The notes: generated by a model not told the origin, from the sequence alone. A DNA stretch of 54,782 bases from Prevotella sp. UBA2754 (GCA_002353295.1 DEJG01000002.1:4309-59090); one strand, 5' to 3'; positions 24,744-34,382 are shown, numbered from the stretch's first letter. Made by a program: numbers and translations.

Positions 24744-25247
24744 GTGAGACGGACATGCTGTTGGCTGCTGGCCTTCGGCTGTTGGCTCTCCATATGGGGT
24801 CAGAAGACTGAGGGGGGATTTTCGCTAGAGCAGCGAAACGACTCTCTCTCCGTCTTGATTCTTATGACAGACTCCACCAGCGATGCATGGTCGCTGCCTT
24901 ACCCCGTCTACCGATTTGATACGGGTGACGTGGATGGCGATGGGAGTATCGATGCCATGGTGGGCGTGGTGAAGAGCACCCGCTATCATCCCGAAAGGGG
25001 GCGTCGCATCTTCATCTTCAAAAACTATCACGGGCTGGTGCGACCGTTGTGGATGGGGTCGAAACTGGGAGGCATATTAGACGATTTCCGTTTCAAAGAT
25101 GGTATCATCAGGAGCCTCGAACTGACTGCTGACGGACGTTATGTAGTGGCCGAATACCGATGGCACCATTTCGGTATGGATTTTGAGCGATTCCTTGCCA
25201 AGAATGTGACTAGACAAGAGGCTTTGAACATTTTTAATCAAGACTAA
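24744..25247 (+). CDS. Small exported protein of unknown function with Asp-rich motif
   Basis: 167 aa from a GTG that directly follows the previous stop codon; the nearest ATG is out of frame. Signal-like N-terminus ('RRTCCWLLAFGCWLSIWG') and an Asp-rich, FG-GAP or EF-hand-like 'RFDTGDVDGDGSIDAMVGVV' near residue 60. I do not recognise a named family. The DNA of the signal region (24757-24793, GCTGTTGGCTGCTGGCC...) is a near-repeat of the GGCTGTTGGCT type that recurs in Bacteroidales genomes, so the signal may have been built from repeat DNA. Tight spacing with both neighbours suggests an operon. Confidence 0.6.
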   Translation: MRRTCCWLLAFGCWLSIWGQKTEGGFSLEQRNDSLSVLILMTDSTSDAWSLPYPVYRFDTGDVDGDGSIDAMVGVVKSTRYHPERGRRIFIFKNYHGLVRPLWMGSKLGGILDDFRFKDGIIRSLELTADGRYVVAEYRWHHFGMDFERFLAKNVTRQEALNIFNQD

Positions 25248-25263
25248 ATAAACCATTTTGCCT

Positions 25264-27657
25264 ATGAAAAAGTTGTTGATGATGATGGTGACCCTGCTGG
25301 TAGCCATCAATGTTAGTGCTCAAGAGAAGAAGAAACCTCTTATCCTGCCTGGTAAAGCAAAGATCAATGTGGAGTCGCTGAAAAAGAAACTACCGCTCGA
25401 CATCGACGTCAACAGTCTTTCAATATCCGAGGCGCGCATCTTGCGCAATGCTGTTGCTGCCCGACAAGGCTACATCTTCATGAGCAGCGACCTGCGTGGC
25501 GTGTATGCCTCTACCTCGTGGTATGTGGATATTGCGGAAGACCGTATGACTGCTGAAGAAAATGGTACCGCCAAACCTATCAAGTACACGGCTGCAGAAC
25601 AAGCTTTCGTCCAGAAACTGCAAGCTCGTGAGAATGCCTTGAAGAAGCAGAACAATGATGTGCCTGCAGGTATGATGACCAACATGGGCAACATCGTCAA
25701 CCCCTACAGCCTCTCTGAGTTCGACCCACAACTCTACAAGGCTATCGAGAAGAACGGCTTTGCCATCGTACCTGGTGACGACGACCAGCTGTTCCAGATT
25801 TACGAGAACAACGACTATCGCGAATTCCCTAGTTTCGTGACCACCGACCTCTATCTGCAAGCCTTCCACATGTTCTTCGATTGTCTATTGAAAGAGACCG
25901 AACAACAGAAATTGGCGCCTATGGTGACGAATTTCGTGAAACGCAACTATGAGCTGCTCATGAAAATGGCTGCCAACACTACCGACAAACAGGTAAAAGA
26001 AGCTGCCGAATACTGTGCGGCCTACTATGCCATCGCCTACGAACTGAACGAAGGAGAGTCGCTGCCTGTAGCTGCCAAATACAAGGCTTTGGTGAAGGAG
26101 GAAATACAACACGTGACCAATGCCGAGGCTACTCCATCGGAGTTTCTGAGATATACCTCTGCATACCAGCGTCCTGCCTTCCCCTATATGCTCTATCGTC
26201 CACGTGGTCACTATACGCGCTCGGAGACGCTGCAGCGCTATTTCCGCACCATGATGTGGTTGCAGAATGTTCCCTTTGAGATGGAGAATGATGAGGAACT
26301 GCGTTACGCGCTGATGATGGCAGAGACCATCTGTCAGGATGCAACCCTCGCGAAGATGTATCAGAACCTCACTGAGCCCATTACCTATCTGATGGGACTG
26401 CCTGATGACGTCAGTATCACGCAGGTTTATAAGACACAGAAAACATACGGGAGCGTTCAGGATATCTTCAATTCTCAAAACAAGATGCAGCAGGTGTGCA
26501 AAGCCCTCATGAAGATGACTGACCAGCAGACACGCATCAAACCGAAGTTTCAGGTGACCAGTCCTTATAAAATTCGCCTGATGCCCCAACGTTATATGCC
26601 TGATGCTGAGGTTTTGCAGGAGATGGTGGATTACGAAGGTCATCCTACACAGCGTGGGGTACCGAGTGGACTCGATGTGATGGCTGCTATCGGCATTCCT
26701 GCCGCTGAGCGTATACTTATTCAAGAACTGAAGGAACAGCAGAACTGGAATCAGTTTACACCTAACCTTGAGCGCATGAAACAACTGATGGGTACCGTTG
26801 ATTGGAACCAGACAGTGGCTAACAAATGGATTGCTTCGTTCAAGGATGTTAACAGCAAGGATGCCAACTATCCGCGCTTTATGCTGACCCCACAGTGGGA
26901 TAAGAAAAATCTGAATGCAGCACTGGCTTCGTGGGCCGAACTGAAGCACGATGCCATCCTCTATGCCAAACAGCCGTTTGGTGCCGAGTGCGGTGGCGGC
27001 GGACTGCCAGAACCCTATACTCGTGGCTACGTGGAGCCCAATGTGGCTTACTGGACAAAGGCTATCCAGTTGATTGATGCCACGATGGATGTGCTGAAGA
27101 AGTTTGATCTTGTGACGGAGAAAGGAACGACGGCCTCGCGCGACTTGAAAGAACAGGCAGAGTTCTTCTTGAACTGCAGCCGGAAGGAGTTGGCGGGTCA
27201 GAAACTCACCGAGCAGGAGTATCGACAGATAGAAGCCATCGGTTCTGTCTTTGAAAACATTACCCTTAATCTCGTTCGTGAGGAAGACCATGAACTTTAT
27301 GGCTGGTACAACGTGCAGGGTGCCGACAAGTCTGTAGCAGTCGTGGCTGATGTCTATACTGCCAACAGCTTCAATAATCCCAATAAATCAGTGCTGTACG
27401 AGGCTGTAGGTCCTGCCCACCAGATTTATGTGGTCGTTGAAATTGAAGGATATCTCTATCTTACGCGTGGTGCCGTGTTCAGCTATCGTGAGTTTGAGGA
27501 TGGTTTGGACGTTCCTCGCCATACCGATGAGGAGTGGCAGCAGGAATTGCAGACGCAGCCCGACAAGGGGATTCCCGACTGGATGAAGGAAATCATTGTA
27601 CCCCTTGGTGGCAAGAAACTTGAGAACGAGTATATTTTCTATAGCTCGGGATGCTGA
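25264..27657 (+). CDS. Secreted YARHG-DUF3160 protein
   Basis: 797 aa from ATG 25264 (a TTG two codons earlier is in frame). Signal peptide 'KLLMMMVTLLVAINVSAQ'. Residues about 55-110 form a YARHG domain ('RILRNAVAARQGYIF', 'SSDLRGVYASTSWYV'). The rest matches DUF3160, including 'YREFPSFVTTDLYLQAFHMF', 'RYTSAYQRPAFPYMLYRPRG' and 'DVYTANSFNNPNKSVLYEAV'. Both are envelope-linked families of unknown biochemistry. The 3' end overlaps the CapA-like gene by 7 bp, so expression is coupled. Confidence 0.88.
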   Translation: MKKLLMMMVTLLVAINVSAQEKKKPLILPGKAKINVESLKKKLPLDIDVNSLSISEARILRNAVAARQGYIFMSSDLRGVYASTSWYVDIAEDRMTAEENGTAKPIKYTAAEQAFVQKLQARENALKKQNNDVPAGMMTNMGNIVNPYSLSEFDPQLYKAIEKNGFAIVPGDDDQLFQIYENNDYREFPSFVTTDLYLQAFHMFFDCLLKETEQQKLAPMVTNFVKRNYELLMKMAANTTDKQVKEAAEYCAAYYAIAYELNEGESLPVAAKYKALVKEEIQHVTNAEATPSEFLRYTSAYQRPAFPYMLYRPRGHYTRSETLQRYFRTMMWLQNVPFEMENDEELRYALMMAETICQDATLAKMYQNLTEPITYLMGLPDDVSITQVYKTQKTYGSVQDIFNSQNKMQQVCKALMKMTDQQTRIKPKFQVTSPYKIRLMPQRYMPDAEVLQEMVDYEGHPTQRGVPSGLDVMAAIGIPAAERILIQELKEQQNWNQFTPNLERMKQLMGTVDWNQTVANKWIASFKDVNSKDANYPRFMLTPQWDKKNLNAALASWAELKHDAILYAKQPFGAECGGGGLPEPYTRGYVEPNVAYWTKAIQLIDATMDVLKKFDLVTEKGTTASRDLKEQAEFFLNCSRKELAGQKLTEQEYRQIEAIGSVFENITLNLVREEDHELYGWYNVQGADKSVAVVADVYTANSFNNPNKSVLYEAVGPAHQIYVVVEIEGYLYLTRGAVFSYREFEDGLDVPRHTDEEWQQELQTQPDKGIPDWMKEIIVPLGGKKLENEYIFYSSGC

Positions 27658-28538
27658 AAACCATGTTATTCGCTATGTTGATGGTCACTGACACTGTGTC
27701 GGTGACCTTCACTGGCGATATCCTGTTAGATCGTGGTGTTCGGAAAGTGATAGAGCAGAAAGGGGAAGATGCCCTGTTTTCGCCCTTTGTCGACTCTGTA
27801 TTCCAGACGAGCGACATCGTAGTCGGCAATTTGGAGTGTCCGGTGACCAGCATCCGGCAACCCTCGTTCAAGCAGTTTGTTTTCCGTGGTGAACCAGTAT
27901 GGCTCCAGGCTTTGAAACGACATGGAGTGACCCACCTTAATCTGGCTAATAACCATAGTGTAGATCAAGGGCGGGCAGGTCTGACAGATACCAAAAGTCA
28001 GGTGGAGCAGGCTGGTATGATACCTCTTGGAGCCGGTGATACGATGGACGAGGCTGCACAGCCCGTGCTACTGGCGGCATCACCTCGGAAGGTTTATGTG
28101 CTGGCTTCGCTGCAACTGGTGTTGGAAAACTTTGCCTATCTACCAGAAAAGCCCTCCGTCAGTCAGGAAGATTTCGAAACACTCATAGCGCGTGTCCGCA
28201 AGCTACGGTCGACAGAACCTGACTGCTATATCATCGTCACCCTGCATTGGGGCGGTGAACACATGCTACAACCGGTCACTATCCAGCGCCTCAAGGCTCA
28301 TCAGTTGATAGATGCCGGTGCAGATATCCTGATAGGACATCATACGCATACCCTCCAGACTATCGAGCATTATCGCGGAAAACCGATATATTACAGTATC
28401 GGCAACTTCATTTTTGACCAGCGTAAACCCATCAATACCCGTGCATGTATGGTGAAACTGCTGATTACGAAAGAATCGTCCCATGTGGAGACGATTCCTG
28501 TAGAAATTCAAAAATGCAGACCCGACAGGGCCAGATAG
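27651..28538 (+). CDS. CapA-family metallophosphatase-like protein
   Basis: 295 aa. CapA (poly-gamma-glutamate capsule) family motifs in order: 'VTFTGDILLDRGVRKVIE', 'VVGNLECPVTS', 'HLNLANNHSVDQG', 'IVTLHWGGEHMLQP', 'ADILIGHHTHTLQTIEHYRG', 'IYYSIGNFIFDQ'. These Asp, Asn and His residues build the two-metal site of calcineurin-like phosphoesterases. It has no CapB or CapC partner here and only a weak N-terminal hydrophobic stretch, so involvement in a capsule is doubtful. It starts inside the 3' end of the DUF3160 gene. Confidence 0.88.
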   Translation: MLKTMLFAMLMVTDTVSVTFTGDILLDRGVRKVIEQKGEDALFSPFVDSVFQTSDIVVGNLECPVTSIRQPSFKQFVFRGEPVWLQALKRHGVTHLNLANNHSVDQGRAGLTDTKSQVEQAGMIPLGAGDTMDEAAQPVLLAASPRKVYVLASLQLVLENFAYLPEKPSVSQEDFETLIARVRKLRSTEPDCYIIVTLHWGGEHMLQPVTIQRLKAHQLIDAGADILIGHHTHTLQTIEHYRGKPIYYSIGNFIFDQRKPINTRACMVKLLITKESSHVETIPVEIQKCRPDRAR

Positions 28539-28544
28539 CAACAT

Positions 28545-29369
28545 TCAGAAACTGCGCAACCATTCACGCAACTCCTGCATCATCTCAAAGTGGCTGGGGA
28601 AGGCTTGTAAACTGCCAAACCCATGTCCGCCGTAAGGATAGATGTGCAGGGAGGTGGGAACCTTGTGGGCACACAGTTCCTCGTAGTAGAGAACACTGTT
28701 CAGTGGTGGCACGGCACGGTCGTCGTTAGCCAGTACGATAAAGGCACGAGGTGTCTGGGCTGTGACGTGCTGCTCGTTGCAATATTCGTTCTGTAGTTTA
28801 CGCTTAGGCTTCTTGCCAAGCAGATTCTCGCGCGAGCCTTTGTGGGTGGTGCCTGGTTCCATCGTGATGACCGGATAGAATAATATCTGGAAATTGGCGG
28901 CTGCATCGCCTGTGCTGTGGGTGGCAATGGTGGAGGCCAGATGACCGCCAGCCGAGAATCCCATGATGCCCACATCGTTGGTATTGATGTTCCAGGCTAC
29001 GGACATACGGCGCACCATGCGCATCGCCTCTTCTGCATCTTCACGGGGAACGGTCGAAACACCATGCGGCATGCGATATTTCAATACAATGACGGCAATG
29101 CCCTGCGCATTGAAGAAAGGAGCCCATGACGTGCCCTCTTTCTCGAACGACAGATGCTGATAGCCACCACCAGGGCAAATCACCACGGCACGCCCCGTAG
29201 CCATATCTTTCCTGGGCAGGAAAACCGTTACCTTAGCCACGTCGTTGGCATCGCCATTGGACGTCTTAGGTCCAGATGGCCACAAATCCATTTCCAGTCC
29301 CTGCTGAGCATGTGCGAGCGCTGATGCGAAAAGCATAGCGCAAAAAAGGAGTGTTTTCTGTATTTTCAT
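28545..29369 (-). CDS. Secreted alpha/beta hydrolase (esterase, BD-FAE/acetylxylan-esterase type)
   Basis: 274 aa. Signal peptide 'KTLLFCAMLFASALAHAQ'. Oxyanion-hole motif 'VVICPGGGYQHLSFEKEG' near 65, nucleophile elbow 'GIMGFSAGGHLAST' with Ser 139, acid 'LANDDRAVPPLN' and His in 'YPYGGHGFG'. The family removes acetyl or feruloyl groups from plant polysaccharides in the periplasm. It is divergent from a sialate O-acetylesterase gene with overlapping promoters, so both esterases may answer to the same signal. It ends 6 bp from the convergent CapA-like gene. Confidence 0.88.
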   Translation of the reverse strand: MKIQKTLLFCAMLFASALAHAQQGLEMDLWPSGPKTSNGDANDVAKVTVFLPRKDMATGRAVVICPGGGYQHLSFEKEGTSWAPFFNAQGIAVIVLKYRMPHGVSTVPREDAEEAMRMVRRMSVAWNINTNDVGIMGFSAGGHLASTIATHSTGDAAANFQILFYPVITMEPGTTHKGSRENLLGKKPKRKLQNEYCNEQHVTAQTPRAFIVLANDDRAVPPLNSVLYYEELCAHKVPTSLHIYPYGGHGFGSLQAFPSHFEMMQELREWLRSF

Positions 29370-29387
29370 TTTTTTTATGTTTTGTTG

Positions 29388-29418
29388 TTTGCAAAGATAT
29401 AAAATTTCATTATCTTTG
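29388..29418. promoter_or_regulatory. Back-to-back promoters of the two esterase genes
   Basis: Plus: TTTG (29388-29391), 19 bp, TATCTTTG (29411-29418). Minus: TATCTTTG (29399-29392), with a weak -33. GCAAAGATA and TATCTTTGC form an inverted repeat, so polymerase binding in the two directions must compete. Confidence 0.7.
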
Positions 29419-29447
29419 CACCATATTTCGACTAAAAACTTTAAACG

Positions 29448-30905
29448 ATGTTTAAAAGAATTCTAACATTATCAGCACTAGCCGTTATGGCATACGGTGT
29501 TCAGGCAAAAGTGAAGTTATCGCACTTGGTAGGTGATAACATGGTGATTCAACAACAAACGGATGTCCGTCTGTGGGGATGGGCAAAGCCCAATAGCACC
29601 GTGACGGCTACTACATCATGGAGCGGGGAAAAATCGACAGCGAAGGCTGGAAAGGATGGCCAGTTCCTGCTGACGGTGAAGTCGCCCAAGGCTTCATATA
29701 CGCCGCTGAGCATTACTTTCAATGACGGTGAAGGCGATGTTACTATTAATAATGTACTCGCGGGCGAAGTGTGGGTATGTGCTGGTCAGTCGAATATGGA
29801 GATGCCTGTGAAGGGTTTCGGTATGTGCCCTGTTCAGGATTATAATCACCACGTGCTGGATGCTGCTCAGTCGAAAGGTGTTCGCAGCATCAAGATTCCC
29901 AGTATCATGAGCAGCAAGCCCTTGAACGATGCACAGGCCGAGTGGCGTGTTTGCTCGCCGAAGACAGTCAGCGAGTTTTCGGCTACCGGCTATTTCTTTG
30001 CTCGTTTGCTGAACCGCACACTCGATATCCCCGTTGGACTGATCGAGGCCAACAAGGGTGGTTCGCGCGTAGAAAGCTGGTTGACCAAAGAGAATCTGGA
30101 GAAATATACCAACGACCCCACCGACTCGGTGGCTATCTGTAAGCGATGGGCCCAGTGGGACTACCACCGTTCTCTGCTTTGGGGTAATGGTACGTTCAAC
30201 CCAATCCTGAAAGCTACCGTGAAGGGCATCCTCTATTATCAGGGTTGCTCGAACGTTGGTGACAAAGGCGACCAGTACAGTCAGCGTATGAAACTATTGG
30301 TAGAACAGTGGCGTCAGCAGTTCGGCTTGGGCGAGATTCCTTTCTATTTTGTCCAGATAGCTCCCTATGCCTACGAAGACAATGTCAATGGAACTGACGG
30401 TGCCAAGTTGCGTGAACAGCAGTATAAAGCCAGTCAGATCATTCCCAACAGTTCGCTGGTTTGCACCAATGACCTTGTTTATCCTTATGAGACCACTCAG
30501 ATTCACCCCACCCAGAAGCAGGCTGTGGGCGAGCGCCTGGCTTTTACGGCCCTGAATCGCGATTACGGTTACGAGACCATTCAGTATAAGAGTTCGGCTT
30601 ACAAGGATATGGCCGTCAAGAATGATACCATTTTCATTCATACGCAGGATAATTACTGGTGTGACGCTCCCTTTGAACAGATGGAAGGGTTTGAGATAGC
30701 CGGTGAGGACCGTGTGTTTTATCCTGCTACGGCCAAGCACTTCTGGCAGCCAGGCGGTGGCTATTGGGACGAGGCCATCATCGTGACGTCTCCCAAGGTG
30801 AAGAAGCCGGTAGCCGTTCGCTATTGTTTCAAGAATTTCCAGATTGGCAATGTGAAAAACGGCGGCAATTTGCCACTTTTCCCCTTTAGAACGGATAACT
30901 GGTAA
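29448..30905 (+). CDS. Sialate O-acetylesterase, SGNH family
   Basis: 485 aa. Signal peptide 'ILTLSALAVMAYGVQA'. Catalytic block 'VWVCAGQSNMEMPVKGFG' with Ser 115, Asn block 'LIEANKGGSRVESWL' and the C-terminal His motif 'IHPTQKQAVGERLA'. The enzyme removes O-acetyl groups from sialic acids or from plant glycans; in Bacteroidetes it often lies with glycan-degradation genes. Divergent from another esterase gene. Its stop overlaps the Nudix start (TAATG). Confidence 0.9.
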   Translation: MFKRILTLSALAVMAYGVQAKVKLSHLVGDNMVIQQQTDVRLWGWAKPNSTVTATTSWSGEKSTAKAGKDGQFLLTVKSPKASYTPLSITFNDGEGDVTINNVLAGEVWVCAGQSNMEMPVKGFGMCPVQDYNHHVLDAAQSKGVRSIKIPSIMSSKPLNDAQAEWRVCSPKTVSEFSATGYFFARLLNRTLDIPVGLIEANKGGSRVESWLTKENLEKYTNDPTDSVAICKRWAQWDYHRSLLWGNGTFNPILKATVKGILYYQGCSNVGDKGDQYSQRMKLLVEQWRQQFGLGEIPFYFVQIAPYAYEDNVNGTDGAKLREQQYKASQIIPNSSLVCTNDLVYPYETTQIHPTQKQAVGERLAFTALNRDYGYETIQYKSSAYKDMAVKNDTIFIHTQDNYWCDAPFEQMEGFEIAGEDRVFYPATAKHFWQPGGGYWDEAIIVTSPKVKKPVAVRYCFKNFQIGNVKNGGNLPLFPFRTDNW

Positions 30906-31429
30906 TGGAACATCCTTTGGAAAAGTTTGCTTACTGCCCTATCTGTGGCAGTAAGCATTTCGTGATAAATAACTTTAAGAGCAAGCGGTGCGAGGATTGC
31001 GGTTTTGTCTACTATGCCAACCCCTGTGCAGCTACAGCGGCCTTCATCCTCAACGAACGAGATGAACTGCTGGTGGTGAGACGCGCCAAAGACCCTGCCA
31101 AGGGCACCCTCGACCTGCCAGGCGGTTTTGTGGATATGTATGAAACGGCGGAAGAGGGCATGCGTCGGGAAATCAAAGAAGAGACAGGTTTGGAGGTTGG
31201 CGAAATAAAATACCTGTTTTCCAGTCCCAATGTCTATATGTATAGCGGGCTGGGGGTGCATACCATCGATTTAGACTATTTGGTGCGTGTTCCTGACGAT
31301 GTGGTGGTGAATGCTGCCGATGATGCTGCCTCATACCTATGGATAGCCCTTAGTGACGTCCATCCAGAGGAGTTTGGTCTGCTCAGCATTCGCCATGCTG
31401 TAGAAAGATTTTTGGCGTCCAATCGTTAA
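30905..31429 (+). CDS. Nudix hydrolase with N-terminal zinc ribbon
   Basis: 174 aa. Residues about 10-40 hold two CxxC pairs ('YCPICGSKHF', 'CEDCGF') forming a zinc ribbon. The Nudix box is complete: 'GGFVDMYETAEEGMRREIKE' followed by ETGL, so it can bind the metal and cut nucleoside-diphosphate-linked compounds (NADH-pyrophosphatase-like or ADP-ribose pyrophosphatase-like). The exact substrate cannot be read from sequence. ATG overlaps the previous TAA by one base. Confidence 0.9.
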   Translation: MEHPLEKFAYCPICGSKHFVINNFKSKRCEDCGFVYYANPCAATAAFILNERDELLVVRRAKDPAKGTLDLPGGFVDMYETAEEGMRREIKEETGLEVGEIKYLFSSPNVYMYSGLGVHTIDLDYLVRVPDDVVVNAADDAASYLWIALSDVHPEEFGLLSIRHAVERFLASNR

Positions 31430-31478
31430 GAAAAGCAAAAATCTGCTATATATATAAGGTGTAACCAAACTTTTTCCA

Positions 31479-31486
31479 TACTTTTG
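31479..31486 (+). promoter_or_regulatory. -7 box (TACTTTTG) of the topA operon
   Basis: TACTTTTG matches TAnnTTTG, 31 nt before ATG 31518. The -33 element is poor (TAAG at the expected distance). Confidence 0.5.
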
Positions 31487-31517
31487 CAGCCCGAAACATT
31501 TATTTTTTATCGTGCAT

Positions 31518-33842
31518 ATGCAAAAGAACTTAGTGATAGTAGAGTCGCCAGCTAAGGCAAAGACCATTGAGAAGTTCCTGGGAAACGACTTCAAAGTGAT
31601 GTCGAGTTACGGACATATCCGTGACCTGAAGAAGAAGGAGATGAGTATCGATGTTCAGACCTTGGAGCCTGAATATGAGATACCTGAGGAAAAGGAGAAG
31701 CTCGTCAAGGAACTCAAAGCGAATGCCAAGAAATCAGAGAAAGTGTGGCTTGCTTCCGATGAAGACCGTGAAGGAGAGGCTATTTCATGGCATTTGTGTG
31801 AGGTGTTAGGGTTAGACGAAGAAAAAACCAACCGTATCGTTTTCCATGAGATTACCAAGCCTGCCATTCTGGAGGCTATCGAGCATCCTCGCCATCTGGA
31901 TATGAATCTGGTGAATGCCCAGCAGGCGCGTCGCGTATTAGATCGTCTGGTAGGTTTCAAACTTTCACCCGTTCTTTGGCGTAAGGTGAAGCCGGCTCTT
32001 TCGGCTGGTCGCGTACAGAGTGTTGCCGTGCGACTGATTGTAGAGCGTGAGCGCGAGATACAGAATTTCAAAAGCGAGCCTTTCTATAGTGTGAATGGTA
32101 TTTTTGCCATCACCAATCCTGACGGTTCGCAAACAGAGGTGAGAGCCTTGTTGGGTACGCGCTTCAAGACCCACGAGGAGGTGGAGCAGTTCCTCGAGAT
32201 GTGTAAGGAAGCAACCTTTACTGTGGAGTCTATTAACAAGAAACCGCTGAAACGTACACCAGCTCCCCCGTTCACAACCTCTACGCTCCAGCAGGAAGCT
32301 GCGCGTAAACTCGGTTTTACGGTTAGTCAGACGATGATGGTGGCTCAGCACTTGTATGAGAACGGACGTATCACCTATATGCGTACCGACTCAGTCAACT
32401 TATCTGCCCTTTGCATCAATGCCAGCAAGGAAGAAATCAAGAACCTCTATGGCGAGGAGTATAGTAAGCCCCGTCAATATCGCACGAACTCGAAAGGGGC
32501 GCAGGAGGCTCACGAAGCTATTCGTCCTACCTATATGAGTCAGACGGAGATAGAGGGTTCGGCACAGGAGAAGAAACTCTATGAACTTATCTGGAAGCGC
32601 ACTGCCGCCAGTCAGATGGCTGATGCCGAGATAGAAAAGACTACGGTTGAAATCTCTATCAATAGCCAACAGCTAACATCTAATAACTCACATCCAAATT
32701 TCATCGCTCAAGGTGAGGTCGTGAAGTTCGATGGATTCATCAAGGTTTATCGCGAGTCATACGACGACGATCAGCAGGAAGAGGAAATGGTTCATCAGCT
32801 ACCTCCGCTGAAGAAAGGCCAGGAACTGACTCGTCGCGAGATATTGGCAACGGAGCGTTTCAGCCAGGGGCCTGTGCGTTATACAGAAGCCTCGCTGGTT
32901 CATAAACTGGAGGAGTTGGGCATTGGTCGTCCTTCCACTTATGCCCCCACCATTTCTACTATCCAGCAGCGTGAATACGTGCATAAAGGCGACAAGAAGG
33001 GCGAGGAGCGCAGCTATACCATTGACTCGTTGAAAGGTAAGCAGGTCAAGCAGTCGGTTCGCAAGGAGATGGCAGGTTCGGATAAGGGCAAGCTGCTCCC
33101 TACCGATATTGGTATTGTGGTCAATGACTTCCTGATGGAGCATTTTACGGAGATTATGGACTATAACTTCACGGCTAAAGTGGAGCATGACTTCGATAAG
33201 ATAGCCGAGGGCAAGGAGAAGTGGACCAGCATGATGAAGAGCTTCTATAAGAGTTTTGAGCCCGTTGTCGAGAAGACCATGAATGCGCGTCAGGAACATA
33301 AGGCCGGTGAGCGCGAATTGGGAGTAGACCCCAAGTCAGGACGCCCCGTATTCGTCAAGATCGGTCGTTTCGGTCCTGTTGTTCAGATTGGTGCTGCCGA
33401 TGATACAGTAAAACCTCAGTTTGCTCAATTACCCTCTGAGCTCAGTATGGAAACACTGACGTTGGAGGAGGCTCTCGAACTCTTTAAACTGCCTCGTATG
33501 CTGGGCGATTTCGAAGGGGGTGATGTCATCATCGGCACAGGTCGCTTCGGACCTTATGTCCTTCATAAGAAGAAGTACACCTCGCTCCCCAAGCACCTCG
33601 ACCCAATGACTGTCACGATGGAAGAGGCAGTAGCCTTGATTAACGAGAAACGCCAACAGGAGGAGAAACGCCATCTGAAGACCTTTGAGGAAGACAGCAA
33701 GCTGGAGGTGATAGACGGTCGCTACGGACCCTATTTGGCCTACGATGGAAAGAACTACCGACTGCCAAAGAATATGCATTCACGTGCTGCAGGACTGAGC
33801 TATCAGGAGTGTATGGACGTCATTGATAAGCAGAAGAAATAA
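31518..33842 (+). CDS. topA: DNA topoisomerase I (type IA)
   Basis: 774 aa from ATG 31518, giving the usual start 'QKNLVIVESPAKAKTIEKFL'. TOPRIM domain with 'LASDEDREGEAISWHL', active-site region 'GRITYMRTDSVNLS' (catalytic Tyr), and 'LGIGRPSTYAPTISTIQQRE'. The C-terminus has the glycine-aromatic topoisomerase C-repeats ('GRFGPYVLHKKKYTSLP', 'GRYGPYLAYDGKNYRLP') instead of zinc fingers, as usual in Bacteroidetes. At about residues 383-395 'SINSQQLTSNNSHP' is encoded by a GCCAACAGCTAAC-type repeat and looks like an in-frame insertion. It relaxes negative supercoils and heads the aroK-speA-argB operon. Confidence 0.93.
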   Translation: MQKNLVIVESPAKAKTIEKFLGNDFKVMSSYGHIRDLKKKEMSIDVQTLEPEYEIPEEKEKLVKELKANAKKSEKVWLASDEDREGEAISWHLCEVLGLDEEKTNRIVFHEITKPAILEAIEHPRHLDMNLVNAQQARRVLDRLVGFKLSPVLWRKVKPALSAGRVQSVAVRLIVEREREIQNFKSEPFYSVNGIFAITNPDGSQTEVRALLGTRFKTHEEVEQFLEMCKEATFTVESINKKPLKRTPAPPFTTSTLQQEAARKLGFTVSQTMMVAQHLYENGRITYMRTDSVNLSALCINASKEEIKNLYGEEYSKPRQYRTNSKGAQEAHEAIRPTYMSQTEIEGSAQEKKLYELIWKRTAASQMADAEIEKTTVEISINSQQLTSNNSHPNFIAQGEVVKFDGFIKVYRESYDDDQQEEEMVHQLPPLKKGQELTRREILATERFSQGPVRYTEASLVHKLEELGIGRPSTYAPTISTIQQREYVHKGDKKGEERSYTIDSLKGKQVKQSVRKEMAGSDKGKLLPTDIGIVVNDFLMEHFTEIMDYNFTAKVEHDFDKIAEGKEKWTSMMKSFYKSFEPVVEKTMNARQEHKAGERELGVDPKSGRPVFVKIGRFGPVVQIGAADDTVKPQFAQLPSELSMETLTLEEALELFKLPRMLGDFEGGDVIIGTGRFGPYVLHKKKYTSLPKHLDPMTVTMEEAVALINEKRQQEEKRHLKTFEEDSKLEVIDGRYGPYLAYDGKNYRLPKNMHSRAAGLSYQECMDVIDKQKK

Positions 33843-34369
33843 TGAGAAGGATTATCCTCATCGGTTATATGGGTTCTGGAAAGACGACCATTGGTAAGGC
33901 GCTTTCCAAGCAGACAGGAATGATGTTCTACGATCTCGACTGGTATATCGAGAGCCGGATGCGCAAGACAGTGGCCGAAATCTTTGCCGAACGCGGTGAA
34001 GAGGGCTTTCGGAAGATAGAATATAACATGCTTCATGAGGTGGCTGAATTTGAGAATGTCATCATCAGTTGCGGTGGTGGCACTCCCTGCTTCTTCGATA
34101 ATATGGATTATTTGAACCAGCAGGGCGATGTATGCTATCTGAAGGCCGATCCTGAAGTGCTCTACAAACACCTGCTGATGGGCAAGGTGGAACGGCCACT
34201 CATCAAGGGCAAAAGTCCGGAGGAACTGATAACTTTTATCACCGAGCAGGTGGCTAAGCGTGAGGAGTTCTATGGCAAGGCTCGCTATACGCTTGATGTC
34301 AGTCTGATGGACAATTATGAGAAGATACAAATCAGTGTGGAAGCTATTCGCAAACTTTTAAACCTTTAA
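33842..34369 (+). CDS. aroK: Shikimate kinase
   Basis: 175 aa. Walker A 'LIGYMGSGKTTIGKAL', shikimate-binding 'DLDWYIESRMRKTVAEIF', 'GEEGFRKIEYNMLHEV', 'ISCGGGTPCF' and lid 'VERPLIKGK'. It phosphorylates shikimate at O3 in aromatic amino-acid synthesis. Start ATG overlaps the topA stop (TAATG). Confidence 0.93.
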   Translation: MRRIILIGYMGSGKTTIGKALSKQTGMMFYDLDWYIESRMRKTVAEIFAERGEEGFRKIEYNMLHEVAEFENVIISCGGGTPCFFDNMDYLNQQGDVCYLKADPEVLYKHLLMGKVERPLIKGKSPEELITFITEQVAKREEFYGKARYTLDVSLMDNYEKIQISVEAIRKLLNL

Positions 34370-34382
34370 CCCTCGATAAAAC

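Noticed and set aside
25885..27291. Long minus-strand frame opposite DUF3160 (468 codons)
   Set aside because: Antisense shadow; the plus strand has family motifs throughout.
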